Part shown: one piece after another, positions 1 through 7,576 of the stretch
Layout: the number at the start of each line of letters is the position of its first letter
How positions within the stretch are numbered: position 1 is the first letter of the stretch
From: Ga0077527 sp964606765
GTDB taxonomy: Bacteria; Pseudomonadota; Gammaproteobacteria; Burkholderiales; SG8-41
DNA: 14,331 bases
Assembly: GCA_964606765.1 (NCBI GenBank)
Contig: CAZSIR010000075.1
Location: forward strand, 1 to 14,331
Direction: 5' to 3'
The notes under the pieces: generated by a model
Database searches by the model: none
What the model saw: the letters and a program-made list of their open reading frames with translations, nothing else
Told to the model about the DNA's origin: nothing
Translations under genes and position numbers: made by a program

Positions 1-2
1 GC

Positions 3-980
3 GGCGCGCAGGTGTATCTGAAACGCGAAGACCTGAACCATACCGGCGCGCACAAGATCAACAACGTGATCGGCCAGGCGCTGTTGGCGCGTCACCTCGG
101 CAAGCCGCGGGTGATTGCTGAAACCGGCGCGGGCCAGCACGGTGTGGCCACAGCAACCATCGCTGCGCGTTACGGCATGGAATGCGTGGTCTACATGGGT
201 TCGGAAGACGTCAAGCGCCAGGCGCAGAACGTTTATCGCATGAAGCTGCTGGGCGCGACCGTGGTGCCCGTGGAATCCGGCTCGAAGACGCTGAAGGATG
301 CCTTGAACGAGGCAATGCGCGACTGGGTGACCAACGTCGAGAACACCTTCTACATCATCGGTACTGTGGCCGGACCGCATCCTTATCCGATGATGGTGCG
401 TGATTTCCAGTCGGTGATCGGCCGTGAAGCGCGTGAACAGTTGCCGGCGATGGCAGGAAAACAGCCGGATGCGGTGCTGGCCTGCGTTGGCGGCGGCTCG
501 AACGCGATCGGCATTTTCCATGCTTTTATTCCGGATGAGAAAGTCCGCCTGATTGGCGTCGAGGCCGCAGGCCATGGCCTGGAAACCGGCAAACATTCGG
601 CAACCTTGTGCGCCGGCCGCTCCGGCGTGCTGCACGGCAACCGCACTTATCTGCTGCAGGATGACAATGGCCAGATCATCGAGACTCATTCGATTTCGGC
701 GGGCCTGGATTATCCCGGCGTCGGCCCCGAGCATGCCTGGCTGAAGGACAGCGGTCGCGCCGAGTATGTGGCGGTGACTGATGACGAAGCATTGGAGGCT
801 TTCCACAAGCTGTGCCGGCTTGAGGGCATCATTCCCGCGCTCGAATCCAGCCATGCACTGGCGTATGCGGCGAAAATCGCGCCACGCATGCGCAAGGATC
901 AAATTCTGCTGGTCAATCTTTCCGGACGTGGCGACAAGGACATGCATACCGTCGCCGAGAAGTCCGGCCTCAAATTCTGA
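3..980 (+). CDS. trpB: Tryptophan synthase beta chain (5' end cut by window)
   Basis: This enzyme makes L-tryptophan from indole and serine using PLP, as the beta subunit of the cytoplasmic alpha2beta2 tryptophan synthase. The reading frame is open from the left edge; the first whole codon is at position 3, so about 70-80 N-terminal residues are missing compared with the usual ~400. The PLP-binding lysine sits in the HTGAHKINN motif (lysine codon 54-56), followed by the catalytic glutamate region ETGAGQHGVATA and the glycine-rich phosphate loop GGGSNAIG. The C-terminal stretch with SGRGDKD is typical of the family. The stop lies 29 bases before trpA, and the pair channels indole between subunits. 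A GTG at 12 lies in frame but is an internal codon, because conserved TrpB sequence continues upstream of it. Identification is secure. Confidence 0.97.
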   Translation, partial: GAQVYLKREDLNHTGAHKINNVIGQALLARHLGKPRVIAETGAGQHGVATATIAARYGMECVVYMGSEDVKRQAQNVYRMKLLGATVVPVESGSKTLKDALNEAMRDWVTNVENTFYIIGTVAGPHPYPMMVRDFQSVIGREAREQLPAMAGKQPDAVLACVGGGSNAIGIFHAFIPDEKVRLIGVEAAGHGLETGKHSATLCAGRSGVLHGNRTYLLQDDNGQIIETHSISAGLDYPGVGPEHAWLKDSGRAEYVAVTDDEALEAFHKLCRLEGIIPALESSHALAYAAKIAPRMRKDQILLVNLSGRGDKDMHTVAEKSGLKF

Positions 981-1009
981 CGCTGACGCGTATTCAAGAA
1001 AATCCGCTG

Positions 1010-1840
1010 ATGTCACGTATTGCCGCCACCCGAATTTCAGCCACCTTCGCCCGTCTGAACAAGCAGGGCTGCAAGGCGCTGATTCCTTTCATCACGGCCG
1101 GTGATCCCGACCCTGCGAGTTGCGTGCCCCTGATGCATGCACTGGTGGCCGGTGGTGCCGACATCATCGAGCTGGGCGTGCCGTTTTCGGATCCGATGGC
1201 CGATGGTCCGGTGATCCAGCGTGCCAGTGAACGTGCGTTGAAACACGGCGTATCGCTCCGTGATGTGATCGGCTGGGTGGCCGAGTTCCGCAAGACGAAT
1301 GCTGAAACCCCGGTGGTGCTGATGGGCTACGCCAACCCGATTGAATCGATGGGGGGCGACCATTTTGCCAGGGCGGCGAAGGCGGCCGGGGCGGATGGCG
1401 TGGTGATTGTCGATTACCCGCCGGAAGAAGCGGAGCAGATGGTGGCCATGCTGGATGCCGCCGGCCTCGACACGATATTCCTGCTGTCCCCGACGACCTC
1501 CGATGCGCGCCTGAAGCAGGTGGCCGCCCTCGGACGCGGTTATCTGTACTACGTGTCCCTCAAGGGCGTCACCGGCGCCGCAAACATTGATGTTGCCGAT
1601 GTGGCGCAGCGCCTGGCGCGCATCCGCAGCCATACGAAATTGCCGGTCGGTGTCGGTTTCGGCATTCGTGACGGCGAAACCGCGCGCCGCATCGCCGAGG
1701 TTGCCGATGCCGTGGTGATCGGCAGCCGCCTGGTGCAGGAGATTGAAAGCGCGCCTTCTGATGCCGCGCGTCGTGCGCAGGCCTTCATGGCGGATATCCG
1801 CAGCACGATGGATCACGGCATTCGGGACAAGGTCGCATGA
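1010..1840 (+). CDS. trpA: Tryptophan synthase alpha chain
   Basis: The alpha subunit splits indole-3-glycerol phosphate into indole and glyceraldehyde 3-phosphate; indole passes through a tunnel to TrpB. The 276 residues match the family's usual length of about 270. The two acid residues of the TIM-barrel active site are visible: Glu54 in DIIELGVPFSDP and Asp65 in MADGPVIQ (Glu49 and Asp60 in the well-studied enterobacterial enzyme). The phosphate-binding region VGFGIRDGE is present near residue 218, and VSLKGVTGA marks barrel strand 6. The ATG at 1010 gives the family's normal N terminus; a weak purine-rich stretch (AAGAAA) precedes it. Its stop overlaps the accD start in an ATGA, so the two are probably translationally coupled. 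No separate promoter is apparent. Confidence 0.97.
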   Translation: MSRIAATRISATFARLNKQGCKALIPFITAGDPDPASCVPLMHALVAGGADIIELGVPFSDPMADGPVIQRASERALKHGVSLRDVIGWVAEFRKTNAETPVVLMGYANPIESMGGDHFARAAKAAGADGVVIVDYPPEEAEQMVAMLDAAGLDTIFLLSPTTSDARLKQVAALGRGYLYYVSLKGVTGAANIDVADVAQRLARIRSHTKLPVGVGFGIRDGETARRIAEVADAVVIGSRLVQEIESAPSDAARRAQAFMADIRSTMDHGIRDKVA

Positions 1841-2709
1841 GCTGGCTGCAGAAACTGCTGCCACCGCGCATCAAGCGCGAGGCCGGCAGCATCAAGAAGG
1901 CCGTTCCGGAAGGGTTGTGGAGCAAATGTGATTCCTGCGAGGCAGTGCTCTATCGCACCGATCTCGAGAAAAACCTGTTTGTCTGCCCCAAGTGCAACCA
2001 TCACAACCGCATATTCGCACGCGAGCGCCTCGACTGGCTGCTTGACATGGAAGGGCGCTATGAAATCGGTGCCGAGGTGACGCCGGTCGACAGCCTTAAA
2101 TTCCGCGACAGCAAGCGTTATGTCGACCGCCTTGCCGATGCGCGCAACGAAACCGGCGAAGAGGACGGGCTGGTGGTGATGCAGGGGGCGATCCGCGAAA
2201 TCCCGGTGGTTGCCGCGGCCTTCGAGTTCGGCTTTCTCGGCGGTTCCATGGGATCCGTCGTCGGCGAGCGTTTTGTGCGCGGCGTGCAGGTCTGCGTCGA
2301 GCAGCGCCTGCCTTTCATCTGTTTTACCGCCACCGGCGGCGCGCGCATGCAGGAGGGATTGTTCTCCCTGATGCAGATGGCCAAGACCTGTGCCGCACTG
2401 ACGCGCCTTGCCGATGACCGCCTGCCGTTCATCTCGGTGCTGACCGATCCGACGATGGGCGGCGTATCGGCGAGTTTTGCCATGATCGGCGACGTCGTGG
2501 TCGCGGAGCCGAATGCGCTGATCGGCTTTGCCGGGCCGCGGGTGATCGAGCAGACGGTGCGCGAGACTCTGCCCGAAGGATTCCAGCGTGCCGAATTCCT
2601 GATGCAGAAGGGCGCATTGGACATGATTGTCGACCGGCGCCAGATGCGCGACACGCTGGCGCGGCTGCTGGCCCTGCTGCTGAAATCCCCGGCGCCCGCA
2701 TCTTCCTGA
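1837..2709 (+). CDS. accD: Acetyl-CoA carboxylase carboxyltransferase subunit beta
   Basis: AccD pairs with AccA to form the carboxyltransferase that moves CO2 from carboxybiotin to acetyl-CoA, giving malonyl-CoA for fatty acid synthesis. At 290 residues it is of normal size. The N-terminal four-cysteine zinc ribbon is intact (Cys31, Cys34, Cys50, Cys53), and the start MSWLQKLLPPRI is typical of the family. The crotonase-like core carries GGSMGSVVGERF, TGGARMQEG (residues 166-174) and DPTMGGVSASFAMIGD, which form the acyl-CoA site. The start codon overlaps the trpA stop by four bases. Linkage of accD to trpA on one side and folC on the other is common in beta- and gammaproteobacteria, so this is an ordinary arrangement. 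Nothing looks damaged. Confidence 0.97.
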   Translation: MSWLQKLLPPRIKREAGSIKKAVPEGLWSKCDSCEAVLYRTDLEKNLFVCPKCNHHNRIFARERLDWLLDMEGRYEIGAEVTPVDSLKFRDSKRYVDRLADARNETGEEDGLVVMQGAIREIPVVAAAFEFGFLGGSMGSVVGERFVRGVQVCVEQRLPFICFTATGGARMQEGLFSLMQMAKTCAALTRLADDRLPFISVLTDPTMGGVSASFAMIGDVVVAEPNALIGFAGPRVIEQTVRETLPEGFQRAEFLMQKGALDMIVDRRQMRDTLARLLALLLKSPAPASS

Positions 2710-2764
2710 GATATTTTCCGACATTCCGGAATCGACGCTGCATCCGGACGTCATTTCGCATCTG

Positions 2765-4042
2765 ATGACTTTGCCCGCAACACTGGCCGGCTGGCTGGAA
2801 TACATCGAGGGCCGGCATCCGCTGTCCATTGCCCTCGGCCTCGATCGCGTCAACGTGGTGCGCGACGCGCTTGCGCTCCAACCGGCATTTCCCCTGTTGA
2901 CCGTCGGCGGCACCAACGGCAAGGGTTCGGCCTGCATGATGCTCGAGGCCATGCTCGGCAGCGCCGGGTATCGCGTCGGCACTTATACTTCGCCGCACCT
3001 GCTGCGCTACAACGAGCGTGTGCGGCTGGGCGGCCGGGAGGCTGGCGACGCTGATCTGGCGCGGGCGTTTGCCGCGGTTGAACAGGCCCGGGCCGCATGC
3101 AATGTGCCATTGACCTATTTCGAATTCGGCACGCTGGCGGCAGTCTGGCTGTTCTGCGAAAGCGGGGTCGATGCCGCCGTGCTGGAGGTCGGACTGGGCG
3201 GCCGGCTGGATGCCGTCAATGCCTTCGATGCCGACGTGGCGCTGCTGATGAGCGTGGGCATGGACCACATGGATTACCTCGGCAATACGCGCGCAGCCAT
3301 CGGTGCGGAAAAAGCGCATATTTTCCGCCGTGGCCGTCCTGCGGTCTGCGCCGATGCCGATCCGCCGGCCAGTGTCATCGAACATGCCCGCGCCATCGGC
3401 GCGGACCTGCTCCTGATCGGACGCGATTTCAGTTTTCACGCCCAGCCGCAGCAGTGGAGTTATCGCGGGCCCGGCGGGGACCGCCACGGCCTGCCGTTGC
3501 CGGCCCTGCGGGGCGCGCTTCAAGTCGCCAATGCCAGTGCCTGCATCACCGCCCTTGACGCCTTGCGCGAGCGCATTCCCGTGACGACCGGCAATATCCG
3601 CAGCGGACTGGTGCAGGTGGAGAATCCCGGGCGCTTCCAGGTCCTGCCAGGGCGGCCCGTGGTGATACTCGATGTCGCGCACAATCCCCAGGCCGCTGTG
3701 GCGCTGGCGGACAGCCTTGCGCAGATGACCGGTTTCGATAAAACGCTGGCTGTGTTTTCGATGCTTGCGGACAAGGACGTGGCAGGCGTGGCGCAAGTGC
3801 TGCGCGGCCATGTTGATCAATGGCTGATTGCGCCGCTGGAGGGTCCGCGTGCGATGTCTGTTGCCGCACTGGTGCAAAGTCTGCGTGATGCGGGGGTGAC
3901 AGCCCCCGTGATGGCCTGTGCAAACATCGCAGAAGCCTGTGATCGCGCGTATCAGATGGCCGGAGATGGTGATAGAATTTTGGCCTTCGGTTCATTTCTT
4001 ACCGTGGCCGCTGCAATGACTGCAGTCCGCAATCACCGGTGA
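2765..4042 (+). CDS. folC: Dihydrofolate / folylpolyglutamate synthase
   Basis: FolC is an ATP-dependent ligase of the Mur ligase fold. It adds glutamate to dihydropteroate and then further glutamates to folates. The 425 residues fit the family. The P-loop GTNGKGS is at residues 49-55, followed by YTSPHLLRYNERV, the signature EVGLGGRLDAVN, and MDHMDYLG in the central ATPase domain; DVAHNPQA marks the C-terminal domain. The usual EKAGIFR motif reads EKAHIFR here, a mild change. The chosen ATG at 2765 gives the expected short lead into the P-loop, though no good Shine-Dalgarno sequence precedes it. The 55-base gap after accD holds only a perfect 10-base palindrome (ATTCCGGAAT, 2723-2732), with no visible terminator or promoter. 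Confidence 0.95.
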   Translation: MTLPATLAGWLEYIEGRHPLSIALGLDRVNVVRDALALQPAFPLLTVGGTNGKGSACMMLEAMLGSAGYRVGTYTSPHLLRYNERVRLGGREAGDADLARAFAAVEQARAACNVPLTYFEFGTLAAVWLFCESGVDAAVLEVGLGGRLDAVNAFDADVALLMSVGMDHMDYLGNTRAAIGAEKAHIFRRGRPAVCADADPPASVIEHARAIGADLLLIGRDFSFHAQPQQWSYRGPGGDRHGLPLPALRGALQVANASACITALDALRERIPVTTGNIRSGLVQVENPGRFQVLPGRPVVILDVAHNPQAAVALADSLAQMTGFDKTLAVFSMLADKDVAGVAQVLRGHVDQWLIAPLEGPRAMSVAALVQSLRDAGVTAPVMACANIAEACDRAYQMAGDGDRILAFGSFLTVAAAMTAVRNHR

Positions 4043-4094
4043 TGGTAAAAATTGTTTAAAATCAATAAGTTACTTCGTTTACGGCGTATCAGGC

Positions 4095-4790
4095 ATGGCG
4101 CGCAGCGTTAGCGACGAAGAACTCCAGCTGAAGAAGCGCGCGCGCCGCCGCCTGGTGGGCGCGGTGGTACTGGTCACCGCCGTGGCCGTGGTGCTGCCGA
4201 TGATCCTCGATTCCGCGCCCAAGCCCGCCAATCAGAGCATCGACATCCAGATCCCCTCGCCGGATGCGGGCGTGCTGTCGAACAAACCTGCACCGCTGAA
4301 ATCCGCGGAAAAACCGGCTGCGGTCGAGCCGCTGAAGGCAGAGGCTGTGGCCGAAGCCAAGACAGCCGGCAAAACGGAAGCTGTTGCCGAAGTTGCGCCT
4401 GCCGCGAAGGTGGAATCAAAGGCGGAACCGCAACCCGAAGTCAAAGCCGAGAGCAAGCCGCAGCCGGCGCCTGTCGCCGCGAAGCCTGCAAGCAAGGCCG
4501 AGGCCAAAACCAAAACAGAAAACACGGCCAAAGCAAAGGACGGCCAGAAAGCCAAGGCCCCGGGCGCCTACGCGATCCAGGTGGCTGCGTTGTCGGATGT
4601 TGCCAAAGCGAAGGAACTGCAGGCGAAGATTGCGGGAGGCGGACTCAAGGCCTATACCGAAGTGGTGCAGACGGCAGGCGGGCCGGTGACGCGGGTGCGC
4701 GTCGGGCCCTATCCCAGCCGTGAAGCGGCCGAGAAGGCGCGTGCGTCGCTGCAGCGCCTGCAGCTCGACGGCAAGGTGGTTCCGCGATAA
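4095..4790 (+). CDS. Membrane-anchored SPOR-domain protein (DedD-like)
   Basis: This is a 231-residue protein with the architecture of DedD-type cell-division proteins. A short basic cytoplasmic stretch (KKRARRR, residues 13-19) leads into a single transmembrane segment at about residues 20-37. A long linker rich in Ala, Lys, Glu and Pro follows (about 41-155), then a C-terminal SPOR domain (about 157-231, with YAIQVAAL and TRVRVGPYPSREAAEKA). SPOR domains bind glycan strands lacking stem peptides at the division septum, so the likely site is the periplasmic face of the inner membrane at the septum. It starts 52 bases after folC and ends 3 bases before cvpA. A SPOR gene between folC and cvpA is common in beta- and gammaproteobacteria. 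The linker is low-complexity and not informative about function. Confidence 0.88.
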   Translation: MARSVSDEELQLKKRARRRLVGAVVLVTAVAVVLPMILDSAPKPANQSIDIQIPSPDAGVLSNKPAPLKSAEKPAAVEPLKAEAVAEAKTAGKTEAVAEVAPAAKVESKAEPQPEVKAESKPQPAPVAAKPASKAEAKTKTENTAKAKDGQKAKAPGAYAIQVAALSDVAKAKELQAKIAGGGLKAYTEVVQTAGGPVTRVRVGPYPSREAAEKARASLQRLQLDGKVVPR

Positions 4791-4793
4791 CCG

Positions 4794-5285
4794 ATGACCC
4801 TGCTTGATTATGCCGTGCTCGCCATCATCGGATTCTCGGTTTTACTCAGCATCATTCGCGGCCTGGTGCGGGAAGTCCTCGCGCTTGCGGCATGGGCGAT
4901 TGCATTCGTCGTGGCCTGGCTGTTCGGCGGCCAGCTCGCCGCGCTCATGCCGGATGAAATCCCCGGTGAAGAGCTGCGTCTGCTTGCCGGATTCGCCGCG
5001 CTGTTTTTCATCGTCCTGCTGGCAATGAGTCTGGTGGCGATGGCAGTGTCGCAGCTGGTGAAAAGTGCGGGATTGAGCGTGGAAGACCGCCTGCTGGGGG
5101 CGGTATTCGGCCTGCTGCGCGGCGTGGCGGTGGTGACGGTGCTCGTATTGCTGGCCGGCGCGACGACGCTGCCGAATCAGCCGGTCTGGCGCGAGGCGGC
5201 ATTGCGGCCGCTGCTGGAGCGGGTTGCGATTGTGGTCAAGAGCTGGCTGCCGCCTGCGGTAAGCCAGCATATCCGGTATCGATAG
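4794..5285 (+). CDS. cvpA: CvpA family inner-membrane protein
   Basis: This is a 163-residue integral membrane protein of the CvpA (colicin V production) family. Four hydrophobic segments are apparent at about residues 5-24, 27-46, 62-86 and 100-122. The N-terminal pattern LDYAVLAIIGFSVLLSIIRGLVREV is compressed here as the recognisable LDY...RGLVREV signature. The molecular role of CvpA is unsettled: it was found through colicin V export and has been linked to envelope stress tolerance. It lies 3 bases after the SPOR gene and 17 bases before purF, matching the widespread cvpA-purF pairing, so the genes are almost certainly co-transcribed. Length and topology are normal for the family. Confidence 0.92.
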   Translation: MTLLDYAVLAIIGFSVLLSIIRGLVREVLALAAWAIAFVVAWLFGGQLAALMPDEIPGEELRLLAGFAALFFIVLLAMSLVAMAVSQLVKSAGLSVEDRLLGAVFGLLRGVAVVTVLVLLAGATTLPNQPVWREAALRPLLERVAIVVKSWLPPAVSQHIRYR

Positions 5286-5289
5286 GGCC

Positions 5290-5296
5290 CTAAGGA
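5290..5296 (+). promoter_or_regulatory. Ribosome binding site of purF
   Basis: CTAAGGA lies about 6 bases before the purF ATG and matches the anti-Shine-Dalgarno core. It stands out because most neighbouring genes have weak or no such sequence, and it confirms the start that places Cys at residue 2. Confidence 0.75.
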
Positions 5297-5302
5297 AACG
5301 CC

Positions 5303-6823
5303 ATGTGCGGAATCGTCGGAGTCGTTGCCCGCAGTCCCGTCAACCAGGTGCTGTACGACGGCTTGCTGGTGCTGCAGCACCGAGGCCAGGATGCCGCCGG
5401 CATCGTCACCGCGGACGGCGCCAGTTTTCACATGCACAAGGGCGGCGGCATGGTGCGCGACGTGTTCCGCACCCGCAACATGCGCAGCCTTGCGGGTTTC
5501 GCCGGCATTGGCCACACCCGTTATCCGACTGCGGGATCGGCATGGTCGGCTGCCGAGTCGCAGCCGTTTTATGTGAATTCGCCATTCGGCATCGTGCTCG
5601 GGCACAACGGCAACCTGACCAACTCCGAGCAGCTGAAAAACGACCTGTTCCGCCTCGACCTGCGCCACGTCAACACGGAATCCGATTCGGAGGTTCTGCT
5701 GAACGTGCTGGCGCATGAACTGGCCGCGAACGCGACCAACTACAAGCTCGATCCGGCCACCATCTTCGCCGCGGTTTCAGGCGTACACCGGCGCTGCCGC
5801 GGCGCCTATGCCGTGGTGGCGATGATTGCCGGTTACGGACTGCTCGCGTTCCGTGATCCCTTCGGCATCCGTCCGCTGGTCTTCGGCAAGGCCGATACCG
5901 CGCAGGGGCGTGAATACCTGGTGGCATCGGAAAGCGTCGCGCTCGACGGCCTGGGTTTCCAGCTGGTGCGCGATGTCGCGCCGGGCGAGGCGATATTCAT
6001 CGACCTCGACGGCAATTTCCACAGCCAGCAGTGCGCGGAGAATCCGTCGCTGAATCCCTGCCTATTTGAATTTGTCTATCTGGCGCGTCCGGATTCGGTG
6101 ATTGACGGCATCTCGGTGTACGAAACCCGCCTGCGGATGGGGGAGAGCCTGGGCCGCAAGATCGAAAAGGATTTCCCCGGGCTCGACATCGACGTGGTGA
6201 TTCCGATTCCGGACTCCAGCCGGCCGGCGGCAATGCAGCTGTCCAAGCATTTGAACCTCAGTTATCGCGAGGGGTTCATCAAAAACCGCTACATCGGCCG
6301 GACCTTCATCATGCCCGGCCAGGCCATCCGTAAAAAATCGGTGCGGCAGAAGCTCAATGCCATCGGCATGGAGTTCCGCGGCAAAAACGTGCTGCTGGTC
6401 GATGATTCCATCGTGCGCGGCACTACCAGCCGCGAGATCGTGCAGATGGCCCGGGATGCGGGCGCGCGCAAGGTCTATTTCGCATCGGCGGCGCCGCCGG
6501 TGCGTTTTGCCAATGTCTACGGCATCGACATGCCGACCCGCGACGAACTGATTGCCAGCGGCCGCAGCGATGAGCAGATTGCACGCGAGATCGGCTGTGA
6601 CGCGCTGATCTACCAGGATCTCGATGCGCTGATCGGCGATGTGCGCAGCGTCAATCCGGCGGTGACCAATTTCGAGGCGTCCTGTTTCAGCGGTCATTAC
6701 ATCACCGGCGATGTGACCCAGGCCTACCTCGACGGCGTCGAGGCGCAGCGCCGCGACAGCAGCAAAGCCGACGCGGCGGCGGCTGCCACGCAACTCGACC
6801 TCGGGCTGGAACTCGTCGACTAG
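5303..6823 (+). CDS. purF: Amidophosphoribosyltransferase
   Basis: PurF catalyses the first committed step of purine synthesis, transferring ammonia from glutamine to PRPP to give 5-phosphoribosylamine. The N-terminal class II glutaminase domain starts with Met-Cys (MCGIVGVV), so Cys2 becomes the nucleophile after removal of Met1; HRGQDAAGI, GHTRYPTAG (residues 70-78) and GHNGNLTN complete the pocket. The C-terminal phosphoribosyltransferase domain carries the PRPP loop VLLVDDSIVRGTT (363-375). At 506 residues it matches the enterobacterial type of PurF. The ATG at 5303 is fixed by the Cys2 requirement and by a good ribosome binding site (TAAGGA). It is the last clearly conserved member of the trpBA-accD-folC-SPOR-cvpA-purF run. 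Confidence 0.97.
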   Translation: MCGIVGVVARSPVNQVLYDGLLVLQHRGQDAAGIVTADGASFHMHKGGGMVRDVFRTRNMRSLAGFAGIGHTRYPTAGSAWSAAESQPFYVNSPFGIVLGHNGNLTNSEQLKNDLFRLDLRHVNTESDSEVLLNVLAHELAANATNYKLDPATIFAAVSGVHRRCRGAYAVVAMIAGYGLLAFRDPFGIRPLVFGKADTAQGREYLVASESVALDGLGFQLVRDVAPGEAIFIDLDGNFHSQQCAENPSLNPCLFEFVYLARPDSVIDGISVYETRLRMGESLGRKIEKDFPGLDIDVVIPIPDSSRPAAMQLSKHLNLSYREGFIKNRYIGRTFIMPGQAIRKKSVRQKLNAIGMEFRGKNVLLVDDSIVRGTTSREIVQMARDAGARKVYFASAAPPVRFANVYGIDMPTRDELIASGRSDEQIAREIGCDALIYQDLDALIGDVRSVNPAVTNFEASCFSGHYITGDVTQAYLDGVEAQRRDSSKADAAAAATQLDLGLELVD

Positions 6824-6834
6824 GCTGCGCGGCC

Positions 6835-7485
6835 ATGTACCAGGTTGCAGCGTTCCGTGAAGAACGCATCGATGTGATGCATGCGCTGATCCGCGCCCAT
6901 CCGCTGGCCATGCTGGTTACCCGCGCCGGCGGAACACTTGAAGCCAATCATCTGCCCATGCTGGTCACCACGCCTTCGCCCTCAGCGCAGGGCACGCTGC
7001 GCGGCCATGTGGCCCGCGCCAACCCGCTGTGGCGCCAGAAACAGGACGGCGAAGTGCTGGCGGTTTTCCAGGGACCGCAGGCTTATGTCACGCCGTCCTG
7101 GTATCCGGAAAAGCGCGCCACCGGCAAGGTGGTGCCGACCTGGAACTATGCGGTGGTGCATGTGCGGGGGCCGTTGATCGTTCACGATGACCGCGAATGG
7201 CTGCGGGATCTGGTATCGCGCCTGACCGACCAGCAGGAAGCCGGCCTCGCGGCGCCCTGGAGCATCACGGATGCGCCGGCGGATTACATGGATCGCATGC
7301 TGGGCGCCATCGTCGGCATTGAAATCCCGGTTACGCACATCGAAGGCAAATGGAAGGTGAGCCAGAACCGTGCGGATGCGGACCGTGCCGGTGTTGCCGA
7401 GGGCCTGGCACGGCTTGCCGACCCGCAGGCCCGGGCCATGGCCGGACTGGTGGCGGGGGCGGGAGCCGGCAAGCGCCCCGTTTGA
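6835..7485 (+). CDS. PaiB family FMN-binding-fold protein
   Basis: This 216-residue protein belongs to the PaiB family, often annotated as an FMN-binding negative transcriptional regulator. Family features seen include the N-terminal MYQVAAFRE, ANHLPMLV (residues 37-44), AYVTPSWYP (83-91) and VPTWNYAVVHVRG (100-112); the last two are the family signature. The fold is the flavin reductase-like split barrel. Bacillus PaiB has been tied to sporulation and protease gene control, but in Gram-negative bacteria the role is mostly unknown, and no DNA-binding domain is visible here. It starts 11 bases after purF, without a clear ribosome binding site, and probably rides on the purF transcript. Its stop codon lies inside the predicted -35 box of the next gene's promoter. 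Family assignment is solid; function is open. Confidence 0.85.
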   Translation: MYQVAAFREERIDVMHALIRAHPLAMLVTRAGGTLEANHLPMLVTTPSPSAQGTLRGHVARANPLWRQKQDGEVLAVFQGPQAYVTPSWYPEKRATGKVVPTWNYAVVHVRGPLIVHDDREWLRDLVSRLTDQQEAGLAAPWSITDAPADYMDRMLGAIVGIEIPVTHIEGKWKVSQNRADADRAGVAEGLARLADPQARAMAGLVAGAGAGKRPV

Positions 7486-7509
7486 CGCCTGCTGCGGCAC
7501 TGCTGTAGT
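7482..7509 (+). promoter_or_regulatory. Predicted sigma70 promoter for the SAM-regulated gene
   Basis: TTGACG (7482-7487) is separated by 16 bases from TGTAGT (7504-7509), which is preceded by TGC, an extended -10 element. Transcription would begin near 7516, two or three bases before the first stem of the riboswitch aptamer, which is where a riboswitch promoter should fire. The -35 box overlaps the TGA of the preceding gene (7483-7485). The -10 hexamer is imperfect (4 of 6), so the call rests largely on position. Confidence 0.55.
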
Positions 7510-7515
7510 CTCCAC

Positions 7516-7570
7516 ATTGCGCCGATTTGAAGAACAGCTTGCGGGCGCATTAAAAATGCCGCTAAAGCGA
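7516..7570 (+). promoter_or_regulatory. SAM-II type riboswitch aptamer
   Basis: The leader folds as a SAM-II H-type pseudoknot. P1 is a perfect 6-bp stem, TGCGCC (7518-7523) with GGCGCA (7544-7549). Loop 1 begins GATTT, as in the known SAM-II aptamer. P2 can be traced as GCTT (7537-7540) with AAGC (7565-7568) and GCG (7541-7543) with CGC (7560-7562), leaving a two-base TA bulge inside the conserved GCTAAA motif. The A-rich loop 3 (AAAAAT, 7552-7557) also matches. SAM-II senses S-adenosylmethionine and is best known before methionine genes of Alphaproteobacteria; the gene downstream here is a Cys/Met PLP enzyme, which fits. SAM-V shares the same core and is the main alternative name. Comparison was by eye with the remembered SAM-II sequence. 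Confidence 0.85.
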
Positions 7571-7576
7571 CGGAAC

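Noticed and set aside
2723..2732. Perfect palindrome ATTCCGGAAT as an operator
   Set aside because: It is only 10 bases long, occurs once, and has no associated promoter elements, so chance is sufficient.
1813..2982. Minus-strand open frame (389 codons) opposite accD
   Set aside because: It is antisense to accD across its full length, and the protein resembles no family I recognise.
2429..3877. Long minus-strand open frame (482 codons) opposite accD and folC
   Set aside because: It is His/Arg/Gln-rich antisense translation of conserved genes, with no motif and no start context. It is a shadow frame.
4330..4550. Repetitive Ala/Lys/Glu stretch as a DNA repeat or broken gene
   Set aside because: It is the flexible linker of the SPOR protein; the frame stays open and low-complexity linkers are normal in this family.
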